From positions 68,253,240 through 68,317,239 of the forward strand of contig JALIGW010000001.1 of the NCBI GenBank assembly GCA_023053685.1: DNA of 64,000 nt, written 5' to 3'. This document shows positions 1 to 11,453 of the stretch, in pieces; the first letter of the stretch is position 1; every line of letters begins with the position of its first letter. This DNA is from Diadophis punctatus similis (Eukaryota > Chordata > Lepidosauria > Squamata > Dipsadidae). Made by a program: the position numbers and the translations under genes. Below the pieces are notes generated by a model. That model was given only the letters and a program-made list of their open reading frames with translations. It was not told the DNA's origin and did not search any database.

Positions 1-46
1 TTCCTTCCTACCATCTTTCTTTCTTTCTTTCTTCTTTCTTTCTTCT
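1..46. repeat. (CTTT)n microsatellite
   Basis: Imperfect pyrimidine tract of TTCC and TTTC units running in from the left window edge. It directly precedes the transposase remnant and has no coding meaning. Confidence 0.85.
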
Positions 47-69
47 GTCTGAAGAAGCACAATCAGGAA

Positions 70-455
70 TGGTCTTTGTGGATGGGTAGCATCCAAGGCA
101 CCACACTTGCAGAAGGGGAACACAGTGAAAAGGCTAAGATATGCTGAGGCTCAAAAAAATTGGACTAATGATCAGTGGAAAAGAGTATTATGGAACGATG
201 AACCCAAGTTTGAAATTTTTGGATCCAATTGTTGAAACCCTATGTGAGAAGAGTTGGAGAGAGATGGACAAATGAGTGTTTGTTGCCTTCAAGGGAACAT
301 GGTGGAGCGTCTGACCTGTTTGGGGCTGCAATTCTCAATATTGCCAGTGGTGTTGGCAATATTGATGGGATCATGAATGCTGAAAAGTACAGATAGGTTT
401 TAATTCATCATGCCATTCCTTCTGGAAAGTGCCTGAATGGGAAGGGAATGGGTTC
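70..455 (+). pseudogene. Decayed Tc1-like transposase fragment
   Basis: Translation across two or three frames gives a run typical of the catalytic core of Tc1-type (IS630/Tc1/mariner) transposases: a WTNDQWKRVLWNDEPKFEIF-like block at about 160-222, followed by remnants of the glycine-rich block and a HAIPSG-like block near 408-425. The Asp in the LWNDE block corresponds to the second catalytic acidic residue. Stops and frame changes interrupt it, the N-terminal DNA-binding part is absent, and no terminal repeats were found. Such a protein would cut and rejoin DNA at TA sites; this copy cannot. It is a different family from the element at 28757-30509. Confidence 0.75.
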
Positions 456-550
456 CTTTCTTGTGAATAAACAAGCAAAAGGCTTATTTAATAGGCCTTT
501 TGGATTTCTTTGTAAAGGAGCCATTCCACTTTTTCCTCTTGTTATTTTCC

Positions 551-685
551 TTTAAAGCAGGGGTCCCCGAACTTGGCAACTTTAAGACTTGTGGACTTCA
601 ACTCCCAGAATTCTCTTCTGGAGAATTCTGAGAGTTGAAGTCCACAAGTCTTAGAGTTGCCAAGTTTGAAGACCTCTGCTTTAAA
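551..685. repeat. 135-bp near-palindromic repeat
   Basis: The first half, starting TTTAAAGCAG, is mirrored by a second half ending CTGCTTTAAA, with a centre near 618. The arms share the segment around GACTTGTGGACTTCAACTC and its complement. This motif is widespread in squamate genomes; a shorter similar piece lies near 22397. It looks like a foldback MITE. I cannot assign a superfamily. Confidence 0.7.
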
Positions 686-739
686 GGCATGTTTTGCAGT
701 GGTAGAGTTCCTAAATTATGAGCAAGCTGTCAACAGAAA

Positions 740-1286
740 TCCTGATTTCTGCATTGCGCAGCAGCGCCCCAGTCGCCCCCTCCCCGCAGCGGCTTCAATG
801 AAGAGGTTAAGGGCAGAGAGCTTTTACGCCTAGAGGAAAGGTAGGAAAGGGGAAAGAGGGGGTTGGGTACCAAGTTTCCTTTCCCTTCCTCCCCCCTTCG
901 TGATCTCCCGATGTCTCTTACTTCAAGTGCTGTGGAGATCCCTTCTCGGGGATGGGCACTCAAGGGGGGCCTGGTAGGCAAGGACGCTGCGAGTGGGGGA
1001 GGGGACCAGGGGGGGGTAAGGAGGAGGAGGGGGAATCCCCAGGTGCAGGAGGGAAGGAGAGCGAGGTGAAGTTTCCCCCGTTGCGCCCCCTCCCCTTCTG
1101 AGTCTCCGCCTTTCCTTGCAAGGTTTTCTGCTCTTGGAAATGCTGCGCCGCCGCCTCTCCTCCTCGGTTGCTGCATCTGTGAACAGCTCTCCGATCCCCT
1201 TAAAATCCTCCCTACGCCCCCCACTTTTCCCCCCCAAAGCCCAACATTTGGTGCAGCCCGGCTCTCAGTGGGAGGCCGCCTGATGT
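740..1286. other. GC-rich stretch without recognisable gene
   Basis: G- and C-rich runs (GGGGGG, CCCCCC) contrast with the AT-rich surroundings. Overlapping open frames occur on both strands but are low-complexity Pro/Gly/Arg/Ser with no domain. Its right border is the MITE end at 1287-1375, and similar GC-rich cargo lies inside the element at 21139-23214, so it may be transposon interior. A promoter-type CpG island is an alternative but no transcript evidence exists. Confidence 0.4.
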
Positions 1287-1375
1287 TAAGACAATACCCG
1301 GCGTATAAGATGACCCCCGACTTTTGAGATGATTTTCCTGGGTTAAAAAGTCGTCTTATATGCCAGAACATACGG
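1287..1375. mobile_element. TA-flanked MITE end (GTATAAGAYGAC family)
   Basis: Contains an inverted pair, GCGTATAAGATGAC near 1299 and GTCGTCTTATATGCC at about 1350-1365, and ends ...CATACGG followed by TA. The end resembles the termini of the elements at 8694-9181 and 6380-6435 (ATACGG|TA). The matching outer left end was not found, so this is a fragment or very short derivative. Confidence 0.55.
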
Positions 1376-2028
1376 TATGTCCTAAAAAGGAAGTGAATCT
1401 TTCCAAATTGCATATGATGTGAAATATGAATTACATAGAATGACAATAACAGCTTCATAAGTCTAACTTAATGAGGCAAGAGGGTAAATTGATGCACAGA
1501 TAGTAAAGCAAATGAGCTTTACTACCTCTGTTCAGCAGATATTCCTAACAATAAGCACTTGTGACCAGAACTAAATAATATGGATATCCTTTGGATTTCT
1601 GTCCTGAGATACAAGTCAAACTAAACTGATTTTGACTTCTTTAAGATGAAACAAGATCTACAAATTGACCTGAGCAGAAATTGAATTGTTGCTAGGTTTT
1701 GAAAGAAATTTAACATTTGCAGTGAGGAGGAAGCAAGTGCAAGTGTGGTGCTTGCAAAAAACCAAATCTATTTGGACTTGCTTGTCTAGGATAGGGGGAA
1801 AAGAAGGGACAAAAATTAAAAAAGTTGACATATTACAATGTAATAACTTGAGACTATTCATTGGGGGTTTCCACTTAGACTACTTTGGTGAATTCTTGGA
1901 CTTAAATATCATTTAACTTTGTCCAAAGTTATAGTTTTTCCATAAATCAGAACTGAAAAGATTCAACATCCCTATACTTCTACTCCTGAAATGTAAGTGT
2001 TAGGTAGTGTGCAATTATAGGTATCACT

Positions 2029-2340
2029 CAGAGGTGGGTTCCTGCTGGTACACTCTTATCTGTTGGTTGCCGCAGAACCAAAGAAGCTGGTGGCATTCGT
2101 GGCGCGGGGCTTCCCCCGCCCGCTTTCCCCCACCTGCCTGGATGCCGCCATTTGCGTTCTTTTGCCCTCTGTGCAAGCAGAATGCTTTGCGCATGCACAG
2201 AGGGCAAAAGAACGCAAATGGTGGTGTCTAGGTGGGTGGGGGAAAGCGGGCGGGGGACTCCCCGCGCCACGAATGCCACCAGCTTCTTCGGTTCTGCGGC
2301 GACCAACAGGTAAGAGTGTACCGGCAGGAACCCACCTCTG
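2029..2340. mobile_element. hAT-type MITE, near-perfect palindrome
   Basis: Flanked by an identical 8-bp direct repeat, GTATCACT, at 2021-2028 and 2341-2348. The termini are CAGAGGTGGGTTCCTGC and its exact complement. The two halves are complementary over most of their length, with the turn near 2185 around a TTTGCGCATGCAC core. An 8-bp duplication plus CAG...CTG termini are diagnostic of hAT transposons. No transposase is present, so it would depend on one supplied elsewhere. Confidence 0.93.
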
Positions 2341-2695
2341 GTATCACTACATGGAATATTTTCAGTTTGCCTGCTAAACAATATGGAAGATTACTGAAGT
2401 CTTTAATCTTCCCTCCAAATCTGAGAAAAATAAAATTGAAAAACATAGTTGGTGGGAGATAGCAGCTTTCAGGGTTCTTCCTCCCAACTCAAATAAAGTC
2501 CTATCTAATAGTCCCACAGAGAATTTGCTACCCTGATGGTATCCAGTCACAATGCTAACAAATATTGTTCTTTAGAGACAGAGACATAAGGATTCCTCAG
2601 ACTTTGTTTACTTCCACTACCACCAAACATCTCTAGTTCTCACCAGGCTAAAATGACCATTAGGTACCAGGCTAATCGAGGCTCACCTGACTATG

Positions 2696-3034
2696 TGTCA
2701 CGATGTGAATTTTGATTGGCAGCTGTGCTCACATACTGTACTCTATGATATTCTGAGATTCCTAGCAAAGCAAAGCAGGCACGTGATATGTGATCTGCGC
2801 ATGTACAACATTCCTTTGTAACTTTTTCTTCTTCTGCTGATGGTCCTCTGAGAAGGAGGACGTGTGTTCTTAGATCGCAGTGATGTAGCCATTAAGATTT
2901 ATGTTTTTATATTCTTTTCTACTGAAATAAATATTTTGTTACTTTAGACTTTATAATCGGGTTTCATTTGTTAAGGATTGGTTTCCAAGGAAAAAGATCT
3001 CATCACCTCTAAGCTGCAAATTCTTATCTCGACA
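2696..3034 (+). mobile_element. Solo LTR of a retrovirus-like or LTR element
   Basis: Begins TGTCACGATG and ends ATCTCGACA, so it has the TG...CA ends of LTRs, and it is bounded by the 5-bp repeat CTATG at 2691-2695 and 3035-3039. A polyadenylation signal AATAAA lies at 2926-2931, in the right part as expected for an R/U5 boundary. At 339 bp it is a typical short LTR. No internal coding region is attached, as expected after LTR-LTR recombination. Confidence 0.75.
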
Positions 3035-3039
3035 CTATG

Positions 3040-5282
3040 CAACCAAAATAATGGTTGATGAAGCATGGCAGATAGTATCCACAGTGAAACCCAGTTTAAG
3101 ATAAAGAGCAAAGCACAGCTTTAATTCTGGTAACACAAGAACAATTTAAGGCTGCCTCAGCTATGGGGCGAGAATCAAATGAAAAACTCATCATGAAAAT
3201 AAAGTAGACAAAATGTTGGTTGTATCATGGTTAAATTCAAGTGAGAAAAGATTCTGAGATGCTTCAACTCTGTTAATTTTGAAGTGGATCCAAGTGAAAA
3301 ACGAAACCCTCCAATTTGGTCCAAACCGAGGTAGATTATTTTCCAAAAGACCAAACCAGGCACAAACTTTCTATTGACCACACTCTACCATTTTTAAAAA
3401 TCCCTTTGCTGGCCAAGTTTAAAAACTGGCATGCAGTTTGTCCAGCTGACATCCTTCATGTCATCTGTTCTGGAATTTTCAGAAACCTGAGTTCAGAAAT
3501 CTTCTATTTAGCACCTAACATAGAACAATCTCATTTGAGACTTTCATAGATCACCGTAAAAATAGAAATGGGTAATAAAATAAAACAATTCATTAATATT
3601 GACCGATGACACATGTAGCATTTACTTTTGACCTTTTAAAAAAAACTGTAGTTACATCTTAAAAATTTCTTGCTAATGAGATCACTATGGAGTGGGCATA
3701 TACATTTATTCTGGACCTATATATTTTTTTTTCATCCCATATGTTCCTCATTATAATATCCAAAACCAATAAACAATTAGGGTATCTTCTCAACTCTGAA
3801 CTGAGTTTAACTATCAGAATTGTCAAAAACAGCATTAGATTAAGATGTTTCTAGCCACTTTTCCCCAAAAATAGTTCTACGAAATATAAATAAATTCAAA
3901 AGGAAGACTAAAGTGGATGATTATTAGAATTAATATAATGGTATTTTTAATGGGCCATTGTTACAATGATGGATTGTTCTTGTATAATCAGTGTAGAGCT
4001 CATAACAGCATTTAATGATCAGCGTTAATTAATATTCTGTTATGATTGTTCTTGTATTTCATAGTTAGTCATGAACAATTCTTTATTAAAGAAAAGTTTT
4101 ATGAATTATAGTTTTATCCTTTTCATGCAGCCCTTGAATGTCATTCAGCCCTTGCAAAGTGTCAGCTACCCTGAGATTTTGAATTAAGTTCCCAGGAAAT
4201 TCAGGCTGCATGGGGCAAAATGTGGCTTATAAGGCCAAAACGACAGTACTATAAAGTGAAGAAATAATGCAAGAATATACCTTTCCCTGCCTGTATTTCA
4301 GAACACTTCATTGACTTGTTAGTTTATGATATATGCCTATATTTCTTTATGGATTCACGATCATCAGATGAGAAAAATTATAAGGCTAAGACTCATAATG
4401 CAAGGTTGATTGGTTTATTTTATAAACTACCATAATCAAATGGACTCTTGCCAGTTTACAATCCAATGAAAAATAGATCAACGTTAAAACTACAATTTAA
4501 ATGTTAAACACACATCCAAATACAATCCTGGCACCAATCCCAGCAGCCACCATCTGGATATCAGAAATTCTAGGAAAGAACCTGTCTTCCATACTGCACG
4601 AAAAGATTCCAAGGATGGTGTTGATTAGACTTCTCAAGGAAGGCTATTTCACCAATTGGGAGCCCCCAGAGGAAGTCATAACTTCCAGATCCCATTCTTC
4701 GTAATGTTTTGTTCACTTTCTTATACATATTTCTGCATTATGACAAAAGTCTGTGAACCTGGTCATGAATAGGCAATCACAATATTGCCAGGATATTTGG
4801 CTGTCCTAAGAGCAGTAAGCACCACCCCAGTTATCTTCTGTTTCATATTGCCTCCTTTTCCACTGCCTCCACTAGCTAGCTCTTCCTCTTTTTCCTCCTC
4901 ATATGGTCCAGTATGGAAGAATATAGACCTTGGGAAGAAAGAAAGTAGAGAGCAACAAACTATTAAGTAAAGAAAACAAATGACTCAGTCTTGAGAAAGA
5001 AGAAAATGTTAGAAAGAAACTCATTATAACCCTGCCTTGATATTGTTTGGTATAAAATGGAGTAGAAACTTTGATAAGCTTTCAAGATTCTGTTATGCTG
5101 CATTACTACAATAAAGGGCATTTCTGAAATCCAAGCTGCTTACCTTTCTTGACCTTGGGATGATATCACGTGCTTCTGCTGATAGGAGCTTTTGTCTTAT
5201 CCTATCTGATGATACATCATATATAAGCATGAGGTTGTGCATGTGTATATATGCCCAGTATGTGTAGATATATTTTGTGTGT
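3040..5282. other. Unrecognised AT-rich DNA
   Basis: No gene, recognisable transposon end, RNA gene or long repeat was seen. Open frames are short (under 80 codons) and compositionally random. 4501-4704 encodes a 67-residue frame without recognisable features. Confidence 0.5.
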
Positions 5283-5285
5283 TTA

Positions 5286-5928
5286 TGTTCTGATCCAGCC
5301 TTAGCAGAAGCAAGAAACAGACTCCTTGTCATGAAAAACCCCTCTTTATTTACCTCTTGTGAATTAATTGCATTCACCCACCAAAAAGTCCAGACAATAG
5401 TCCTTCAAGGAGTTAATTGCAGTAACAGACCTTATCAGTTCCTTGTGATAATTGCAAGGCTGTGAGCTCCCAGCTGAAAGGCTGCAAATTAAGTTCTGGC
5501 AAGCAGTCTTTGTGGCACGAAACACAATGAGCAAAATCTTCAGAAATACGAACTGCTGTCTCCTATGAGAGCCACTCCCCTTTCCTTCTATTTATTCCCC
5601 AGCCAGGGAGGGGCCATTCAGAGTCCACGTGTGCTTTGCTTCCCAAGTCAACTCCTTGTCCTCCATTGTTTCCCTCTCCTAACTGCTCTGCACATACGTG
5701 CATCTGGAACAGGCCCCAGCTGTTCTTCCTCCTCACTCATATCAGCCTCCAAAGGCAGCTGCCTCTCCAGTGGCTGGGAAATGTCAGACAGCCCTGGCTC
5801 TATCTCTGCGTCAAACGCAGAGCATCCATCAGAGCCTTTCCCAGACTCCAGAACTGGCCCAAGTTCCTCCCTAACCTCCTCCTCATCTGAGTGCTGCCAG
5901 CTCTGCTGGCAGCTGGCAGGCCACAACA
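5286..5928 (-). mobile_element. LTR-like block, minus orientation
   Basis: Read on the minus strand the block starts TGTTGTGGCCTGCC and ends GGATCAGAACA, so the ends form a TGTT...AACA inverted repeat. A polyadenylation-type signal (TAAATAAAGAGG) sits about 60 bp before the minus-strand end. A minus-strand frame of 110 codons (5648-5980) rich in Glu, Leu and Ser overlaps it; it is probably a chance frame. No clean target duplication is visible (GTTTA versus CTTTG). A solo LTR, possibly of a Gypsy-like element, is the best reading. Confidence 0.5.
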
Positions 5929-6379
5929 CTTTGTGTGTGTAGGAAAGGACATAGTAATAGTGACAGCTAAATTTAAACAACTTAACAAAATAAAGAAGCT
6001 TTTTAAAATAAATGTTTGCTCTGAAGAGGCCCAGTGCTATTGTATCTTCTTTTAAATAATAGAGAGTAATGTATACTTCCCGAAATTTTAATTAATTTTA
6101 ACAGCTCTGTACAAGTATAGTATGAAATGTAACAGTGTCCTGTTTAGTATTAAGAGTTTAGTTACCTCGGAGTAGATCTATTTAAATAATTGGGAAGAGT
6201 TAGTGTGATTACATTGAAGAAAACTTTCTGGCATAATGTACATTTCTCCAATTCTTTGCTATGTCTATGGGTCAGGCACACATGCACAGAAATACACAGC
6301 AAACAGTGTATATCATCTGTGCTGTTTGCTGTTTGGCAAATTGCTTGGAGGCAGAGGCCTTTTCCCCTTGTTTTCCTCC

Positions 6380-6435
6380 CCCAAAACTAAGGTGCGTCTT
6401 ATACTTCGGTGCGTCTTATACTCCGAAAAATACGG
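6380..6435. mobile_element. Fragment of TA-flanked MITE (8694-9181 family)
   Basis: The sequence GGTGCGTCTTATAC occurs twice in tandem-like form and is followed by CTCCGAAAAATACGG|TA, matching the right end of the element at 8694-9181. The left terminus was not found, so only the right end survives. Confidence 0.7.
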
Positions 6436-6551
6436 TAGTTCCAAAATGTGAAAAATAAATAAAAATAAAGAGCACTATCTGCTTGAAGTCTACTGATATG
6501 ATTGTAAGCCCCTTAGAGTTGCCTTTGGCACGGTAGGCAGCATATGATAGA

Positions 6552-6641
6552 TATAGCAATAGCACTTAGACTTATACACTTTACAGTGCTTTGCAGCCCT
6601 CTCTAAGCGGTTTACAGAGTCAGCACATTGCCCCCAACAAT
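6552..6641 (-). mobile_element. 5'-truncated tRNA-derived SINE (3' part)
   Basis: Minus-strand copy of the SINE 3' region: AGCAATAGCACTTAGACTTA tail, the TCTAAGCGGTTTACAGAG block and TTGCCCCCAACAAT. The tRNA-like head is missing. It runs directly into the GATA microsatellite at its truncated side. Full copies lie at 29114-29362 and 41176-41405. Confidence 0.85.
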
Positions 6642-6648
6642 AGGTGGC

Positions 6649-6730
<82 letters not shown>

Positions 6731-6739
6731 GACAGAAAG

Positions 6740-6838
<99 letters not shown>
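6649..6838. repeat. (GATA)n then (GAAA)n microsatellites
   Basis: About 20 GATA units (6649-6729) followed, after a short transition, by about 24 GAAA units (6741-6838). They abut a truncated SINE. GATA arrays are common in snakes. Confidence 0.97.
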
Positions 6839-7960
6839 ATAGGAATTACATTATAGACAATTTCCCTATATGTTATTTCCCAGAAGGAAAAAAATGTTAA
6901 AGAAAGAGAAGTCTGACTCCAATGACTTTTATTTCACGCAAATTCAGCTCTTGGCTTTCATTTACATATATATTCTTCATGTTCAAGTCATTTTCGAGGC
7001 AATAATATCTGAAACACATACATTATCAGTTCAGAGAATCCATATAATATATGATCCTAGCTAAGCAAAAGGAAAACATGCAATACTCTGATGAGTGTGT
7101 TGGAGTTATTCCTTTCATAGATTTCATTCACCGAAGCTATTTTTAAAATAGTTTTCTAGATGTTATTGTCTGGTCTAATACTACCCACTGAAGGGGAAAT
7201 TAGCTTTTATGGGGGTGTTGTAAAGCAGTGAAGCATTTAACACTGCCAAGGTGATAAACTGAAGAATATCCAACATATGCTTTCTAGCCTGAAGGAATAA
7301 ATTGTTTTAAAAATAATATGCTTAATAGGTCTACAAAGCTGATGTACACTTTTTCTTTTTATATTTGTACACAAATCTCTCCCCCAAGCAAATGAACTGT
7401 AGTACATATAATTAAATCTATTGCACAGGCAAAGTGAAGATAAGAATCAATAAATGCCTCTGTTTGAGATCTTGTCATTTATTGATTAATGGGCTCTTTA
7501 TCTCCTTCTAGCTGCCACTTTAAAAACAATAATCAGTTAATCAAATTACACAGATGGAGATAATAGAATGGAGACTAATAGCATTCCAGAAGTGATTTGT
7601 AAAAGGAAAGGAACATTCACTCTGGCTTGAAACCAAAGTGATGGAAACATTTTTTACTCTGACAGATGAAGAATATGTCTCTCAAAATGCTAAGCTAGGT
7701 TTGGCTTACTTGCTCATCAGGGCTGCACCAGATAACCCAGCAGAACCCACCCAGCTGTGGTCTTCTGGTCACTTGGAATGCTGGTTACTGACAAACATAC
7801 ATGTTTTGATATTAAATAAATGTACGGTCTAAGTGTCCTTGCTTGGAGTTGAAGACTTAAGCCTCCTTATATCATAAATAAAGCCAGCAGTACTATCCCA
7901 TTGGAAAAGACATGAAAGAAGCTCCACAGAGATCATGATATGGTAGCATTCAGATATGTT
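6839..7960. other. Unrecognised AT-rich DNA
   Basis: No transposon termini, motif-bearing open frame or RNA gene were seen. The only open frames are about 64 codons long and look random. Confidence 0.5.
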
Positions 7961-8100
7961 ATAGATATAGATATAGATATAGATATAGATATAGATATAG
8001 ATATAGATATAGATATAGAATTCTTTATTGGCCAAGTGTGATTGGACACACAAGGAATTTGTCTTTGGTGCATATGAATATGAATATGAATAAACTACCT
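7961..8100 (-). mobile_element. LINE 3' tail with (ATAGAT)n
   Basis: 58 bp of ATAGAT repeats (7961-8018) are followed by AATTCTTTATTGGCCAAGTG and TGGACACACAAGGAATTTG, the same block as at 25560-25618. On the minus strand this is the extreme 3' end of a CR1/L2-clade LINE followed by its microsatellite tail. The copy is only about 80 bp plus tail, that is, severely 5'-truncated. Confidence 0.8.
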
Positions 8101-8693
8101 TGAGCAACTATGGTAGACAACATGAACAATGACTGTGATAACTAGGAGTTCTGTGAGCTGCATAATCTTAACACATCTGGAGAGTAGCAGTTTATGAAAT
8201 AGGATTTCAGGCTAAATTTTTAAAAGAACAGATTTGATACCAGAGATTTTTCCCACTGCATTTTGAGAAACAATAGATAAGAGGACTGAATAACTTTTTA
8301 ATGGGGCTACAATTTTAAAAATTCACTTTATTTTACCACTTCAAGATTTGTATCATGACAAAGGATATCTATGCAGAGTTCTTTTAAGATAATTTAAATT
8401 TATAATTTCCCAGATATGAGACATCAATTAATTTTATTGATTGTGAGAAGAAATGGGGTTAAAATTCTTGTGAGAGTATATCAAGGCTTCCTAACAATGA
8501 TCACTATGACTTAAAAAGTAAGCCATTCTACTTGTTCTAATTTCTTCAGTTCATACACTTTTAAGGGAACTTTTACATTCATGCATTTCCAGGGGGAGAA
8601 AGCCACCTAAAATAATATGTACATCAATGCTTTTAAGTTACCAGATATTACTTGCATTTCATTGCATCCAAGTTTGTTACCTTTCAAAACCTA

Positions 8694-9181
8694 CCATATT
8701 TTTCAGAGTATAAGACGCACCGGAGTATAAGACGCACCTTAGTTTTTGGGGAGGAAAATAGGGGAAAACAATCTGCCTACCAGGTATTTATCTGGCTAGC
8801 GTCCTTAGTCTGGTCAGCTTCAGCACATTATTTTATCCCCTGGTTAGGACTTAAAAAAACCTTCTTCTGAGAGAGTAACAATGAAAGAGCATGTAAGCCA
8901 GTAAGAGCTGGGAAGATCGTTAGCACCTGGTTAGGGCTAGAAAAAAACTTATTCGGAGCAAGTAGAGCAATGAAAAAAAATTCTGCAAAGACTTAGGGAT
9001 GGAAAAACATTCTTTGGAGAGAGTAACAATGAAAAAGCCTGCAAGCCAGTAAGAGCTGGGAAGATCTGTTAGCACCTAGTTAGGGCTGGAAAAAAAGCTA
9101 CATTCGAAGTATAAGACACACCCAAATTTTCAGCCACTTTTAAGGAGGAAAAAGGTGCGTCTTATACTCTGAAAAATACGG
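8694..9181. mobile_element. 488-bp TA-flanked MITE
   Basis: Starts CCATATTTTTCAGAGTATAA and ends with the complement of CCGTATTTTTCAGAGTATAA; both ends are flanked by TA (8692-8693, 9182-9183). TA target duplication points to the Tc1/mariner/IS630 group. The interior has no transposase but carries two direct copies of a ~95-bp unit (about 8853-8948 and 9000-9095), both containing AAGCCAGTAAGAGCTGGGAA. Confidence 0.85.
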
Positions 9182-9930
9182 TAAATTGCTTATTTTTCTA
9201 AAACTGACAAAATGAATTAACTGATGGCTAATGTTCTATTCTGGTTTTATTTTGTGACTCTTCAATCTAGCATGATATTTCTTCTTCCTTTGTGATCCGT
9301 CCAGAGAGCATTCTGAATATTTGGGAGTAAAGAATAAAGTAACATGACTTCCATCTTATAGTTATTTACATAGGAACAAATCCCACTGAATTGTGAGAAT
9401 CTGTTTATTTGTGTAATTATTTATAGATTACCCACTTCCACAAAGGACTTTAGTAGGTCTGCAGTTGCATTATGATAATCACTAAAAATAACCAACAGTC
9501 AATCTATTATAATTCACTAAAGTGGTACCAGTGCTGTGTGGAATAAAATAGTTTTAAGGCCCTCTTGAAGACTGAGAACAAGGAGTCATAACTAATCTTG
9601 AGAGACAAAGTTGAAAAGATATAGAACTGGAAATGCTATGAAGAGCATGCAGGAGGAGGTGTATCCTCAAGGAGGCATCAGCAAAATCAAAATGTTGGGT
9701 TACTGGGTGATCAAAGCTCTGAACATTATATGCATGCAATTCATAATACATGCATTTAAAAAGGGCTTCAATTCCCTAGATGTCACCACCATTTTGATAG
9801 CATTGATGACCCTCTTCCAGCAAATGTCCTTGCACTAGAACATAATATTGTTACCTTATCAGTATGAATCCAAGGTAGTTTATTGAGTTGATTGGGGCAA
9901 ATGAGATAATTGAGAATTGGAGGCAAGCAG

Positions 9931-10053
9931 GTGTGATGAGCTGGGGCATGACACAGAGGCAACACAGTCAGCTGACAGTTCAAACTGCCCCCTTATTGCT
10001 CCAAATATTCCCCAAATGCTCCCACATTTCTGGCAAGTCCCAGAGCAAAGTTA

Positions 10054-10121
<68 letters not shown>

Positions 10122-10852
10122 TCCAGCAGCCTGTGGCTGCAAGTAGTCCATTACAAAACTGTGAGCACAACGGTTGCAAAACAAGAAATCCAGCAGGGCA
10201 AGGGAATAAGTCAATTAGTCCAGAAAGCAAAAGAATAAGGCAATTAAACCAGGAAGCAAGAAATAAAACAAGAAGTCCAGGAAAAGTCCAATGTCAGCAA
10301 TGGCACACAACACTCCATGAATTCAGCATTTGTTCCCGACAAATGCCCCTCCCCACAGCATCTCCTTAAGTCTCAGTCCCCAGGTGTGCCTTGTGGAGAG
10401 GGGTGGGGTGCTCTCCTCACAAGTAGTCGGGTCAGCCTGCGCTGTTCCTGCCTTCTCTCCACTCTCCGTGCTCAAGGATCAGGAGGGGGTGGTCCTTGTT
10501 CATCGCTCATTGGGAACAAACGCTGAATTCAGGAAGTGTTGAGTGCCGAAGTTTGAACTTTTCTGGATTCCTTGCATTCTTTCTGGATTTCTGGATTACT
10601 TGCCATGCTCCCTTCCTCCCTGGACTCCTTGATTGGCCCTGTTGGATTACTTGCTTTACAGCTATGGTGCTCACAGCATTGGACTAGACTATTTGCAGCC
10701 AGAGGCTGCTTGAGGTGTGTGTGTGTGTGATCACTTTGCTCTGGGACTTGTCAGAAATGTGGGAACATTTTGGGAAATTTGAAACAATAAAGGGGCAGTT
10801 TGAAATGCCAGCTGCCTGTGTTATCTCTGTGCCGTGCCCCGGGTCATCACAG
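9931..10852. mobile_element. 0.9-kb foldback of two inverted LTR-like copies
   Basis: The left arm (9931 to about 10342) and right arm (about 10508-10852) are imperfect inverted copies; examples are TCCCAGAGCAAAGTTATCAC at 10038-10057 mirrored near 10728-10748, and GAATTCAGCATTTGTTCCC near 10318 mirrored by GGGAACAAACGCTGAATTC near 10511. The outer ends are TGTGATGA...TCATCACA. The right arm has AATAAA at 10786-10791 in the place expected for an LTR polyadenylation signal. The spacer is ~165 bp. Open frames overlapping it encode HT dipeptide runs from the CA repeat and are not genes. Confidence 0.75.
10055..10120. repeat. (CA)n microsatellite
   Basis: About 33 CA units inside the left arm of the foldback element. 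The mirrored place in the right arm has only a short GTGTGTGTGTGTGTG tract (about 10717-10729), so the repeat expanded on one arm. Confidence 0.97.
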
Positions 10853-11102
10853 GATGCTGAAGGTCAGAAATGAAAACCCCAGAATGGATAGAAGTAGAAT
10901 ATGGTAAAATAATCCACCAACTGGGAGGTGAATACAAACATTTTGTTGCTTGCCACATCCTTTATAAACCTAATCCACACGTTGCTGAGAATAATAAGGT
11001 TTCCAATAGGTAAAGGGAAATGGCCAAATCTCTGGGCCCTGTCTTCCACTTATGTGCCTGCCTGTTTCTTTCTTATATTGTGAGGCAAAATACAAATTGA
11101 AG

Positions 11103-11453
11103 CAGGGGTGGGTTCCTCCTGGTTCGGACCAGATCGCCCAAACCGGTAGCGATCCGCTGGTGATATCACTGTCGGTGCTGATCTGTGCGCACTGCCATAT
11201 TTTTTGGGGGGGGTTTGTGAATTTTTCCCCCTTCTCTTCTTCCCCGGCTTGAGAAATGCCCACCAGCGGTTGAATTCTGAGCTTTATTTCTTTGCCTGAA
11301 GCACAGCTGATGAGCCCCTCAGCTGTGTTCTGTGTTTCAGGCTGATTCTTGCTTCTGAGCATGCACGGAAGTGAAATTGCCCGAATGGAGGCACACGTGC
11401 ACGCAAGCGGAGCGATGCGAACCGGTGGCGAAGGTAAGTGGAACCCACCCCTG
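11103..11453. mobile_element. hAT-type MITE
   Basis: Flanked by the 8-bp repeat AATTGAAG at 11095-11102 and 11454-11461. The termini are CAGGGGTGGGTTCC and GGAACCCACCCCTG. The interior contains CCGGTAGCGATCCG and a GAGCATGCACGG core but no transposase. Confidence 0.93.

Noticed and set aside
730..1458. 242-codon minus-strand open frame in GC-rich DNA
   Set aside because: Low-complexity Pro/Gly/Arg/Ser composition, simultaneous open frames on the other strand and no domain; the frame ends in a MITE.
5648..5980. 110-codon minus-strand acidic frame
   Set aside because: Lies inside an LTR-like block and reads across its edge; no domain and no exon borders that I would trust.
6649..6729. GATA array as evidence for the snake W chromosome (Bkm-type repeats)
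   Set aside because: About 20 units of GATA occur on autosomes as well; one short array says nothing about linkage.
9888..10369. Frames of 116-150 codons with long His-Thr runs
   Set aside because: Produced by the CA microsatellite inside the foldback element.
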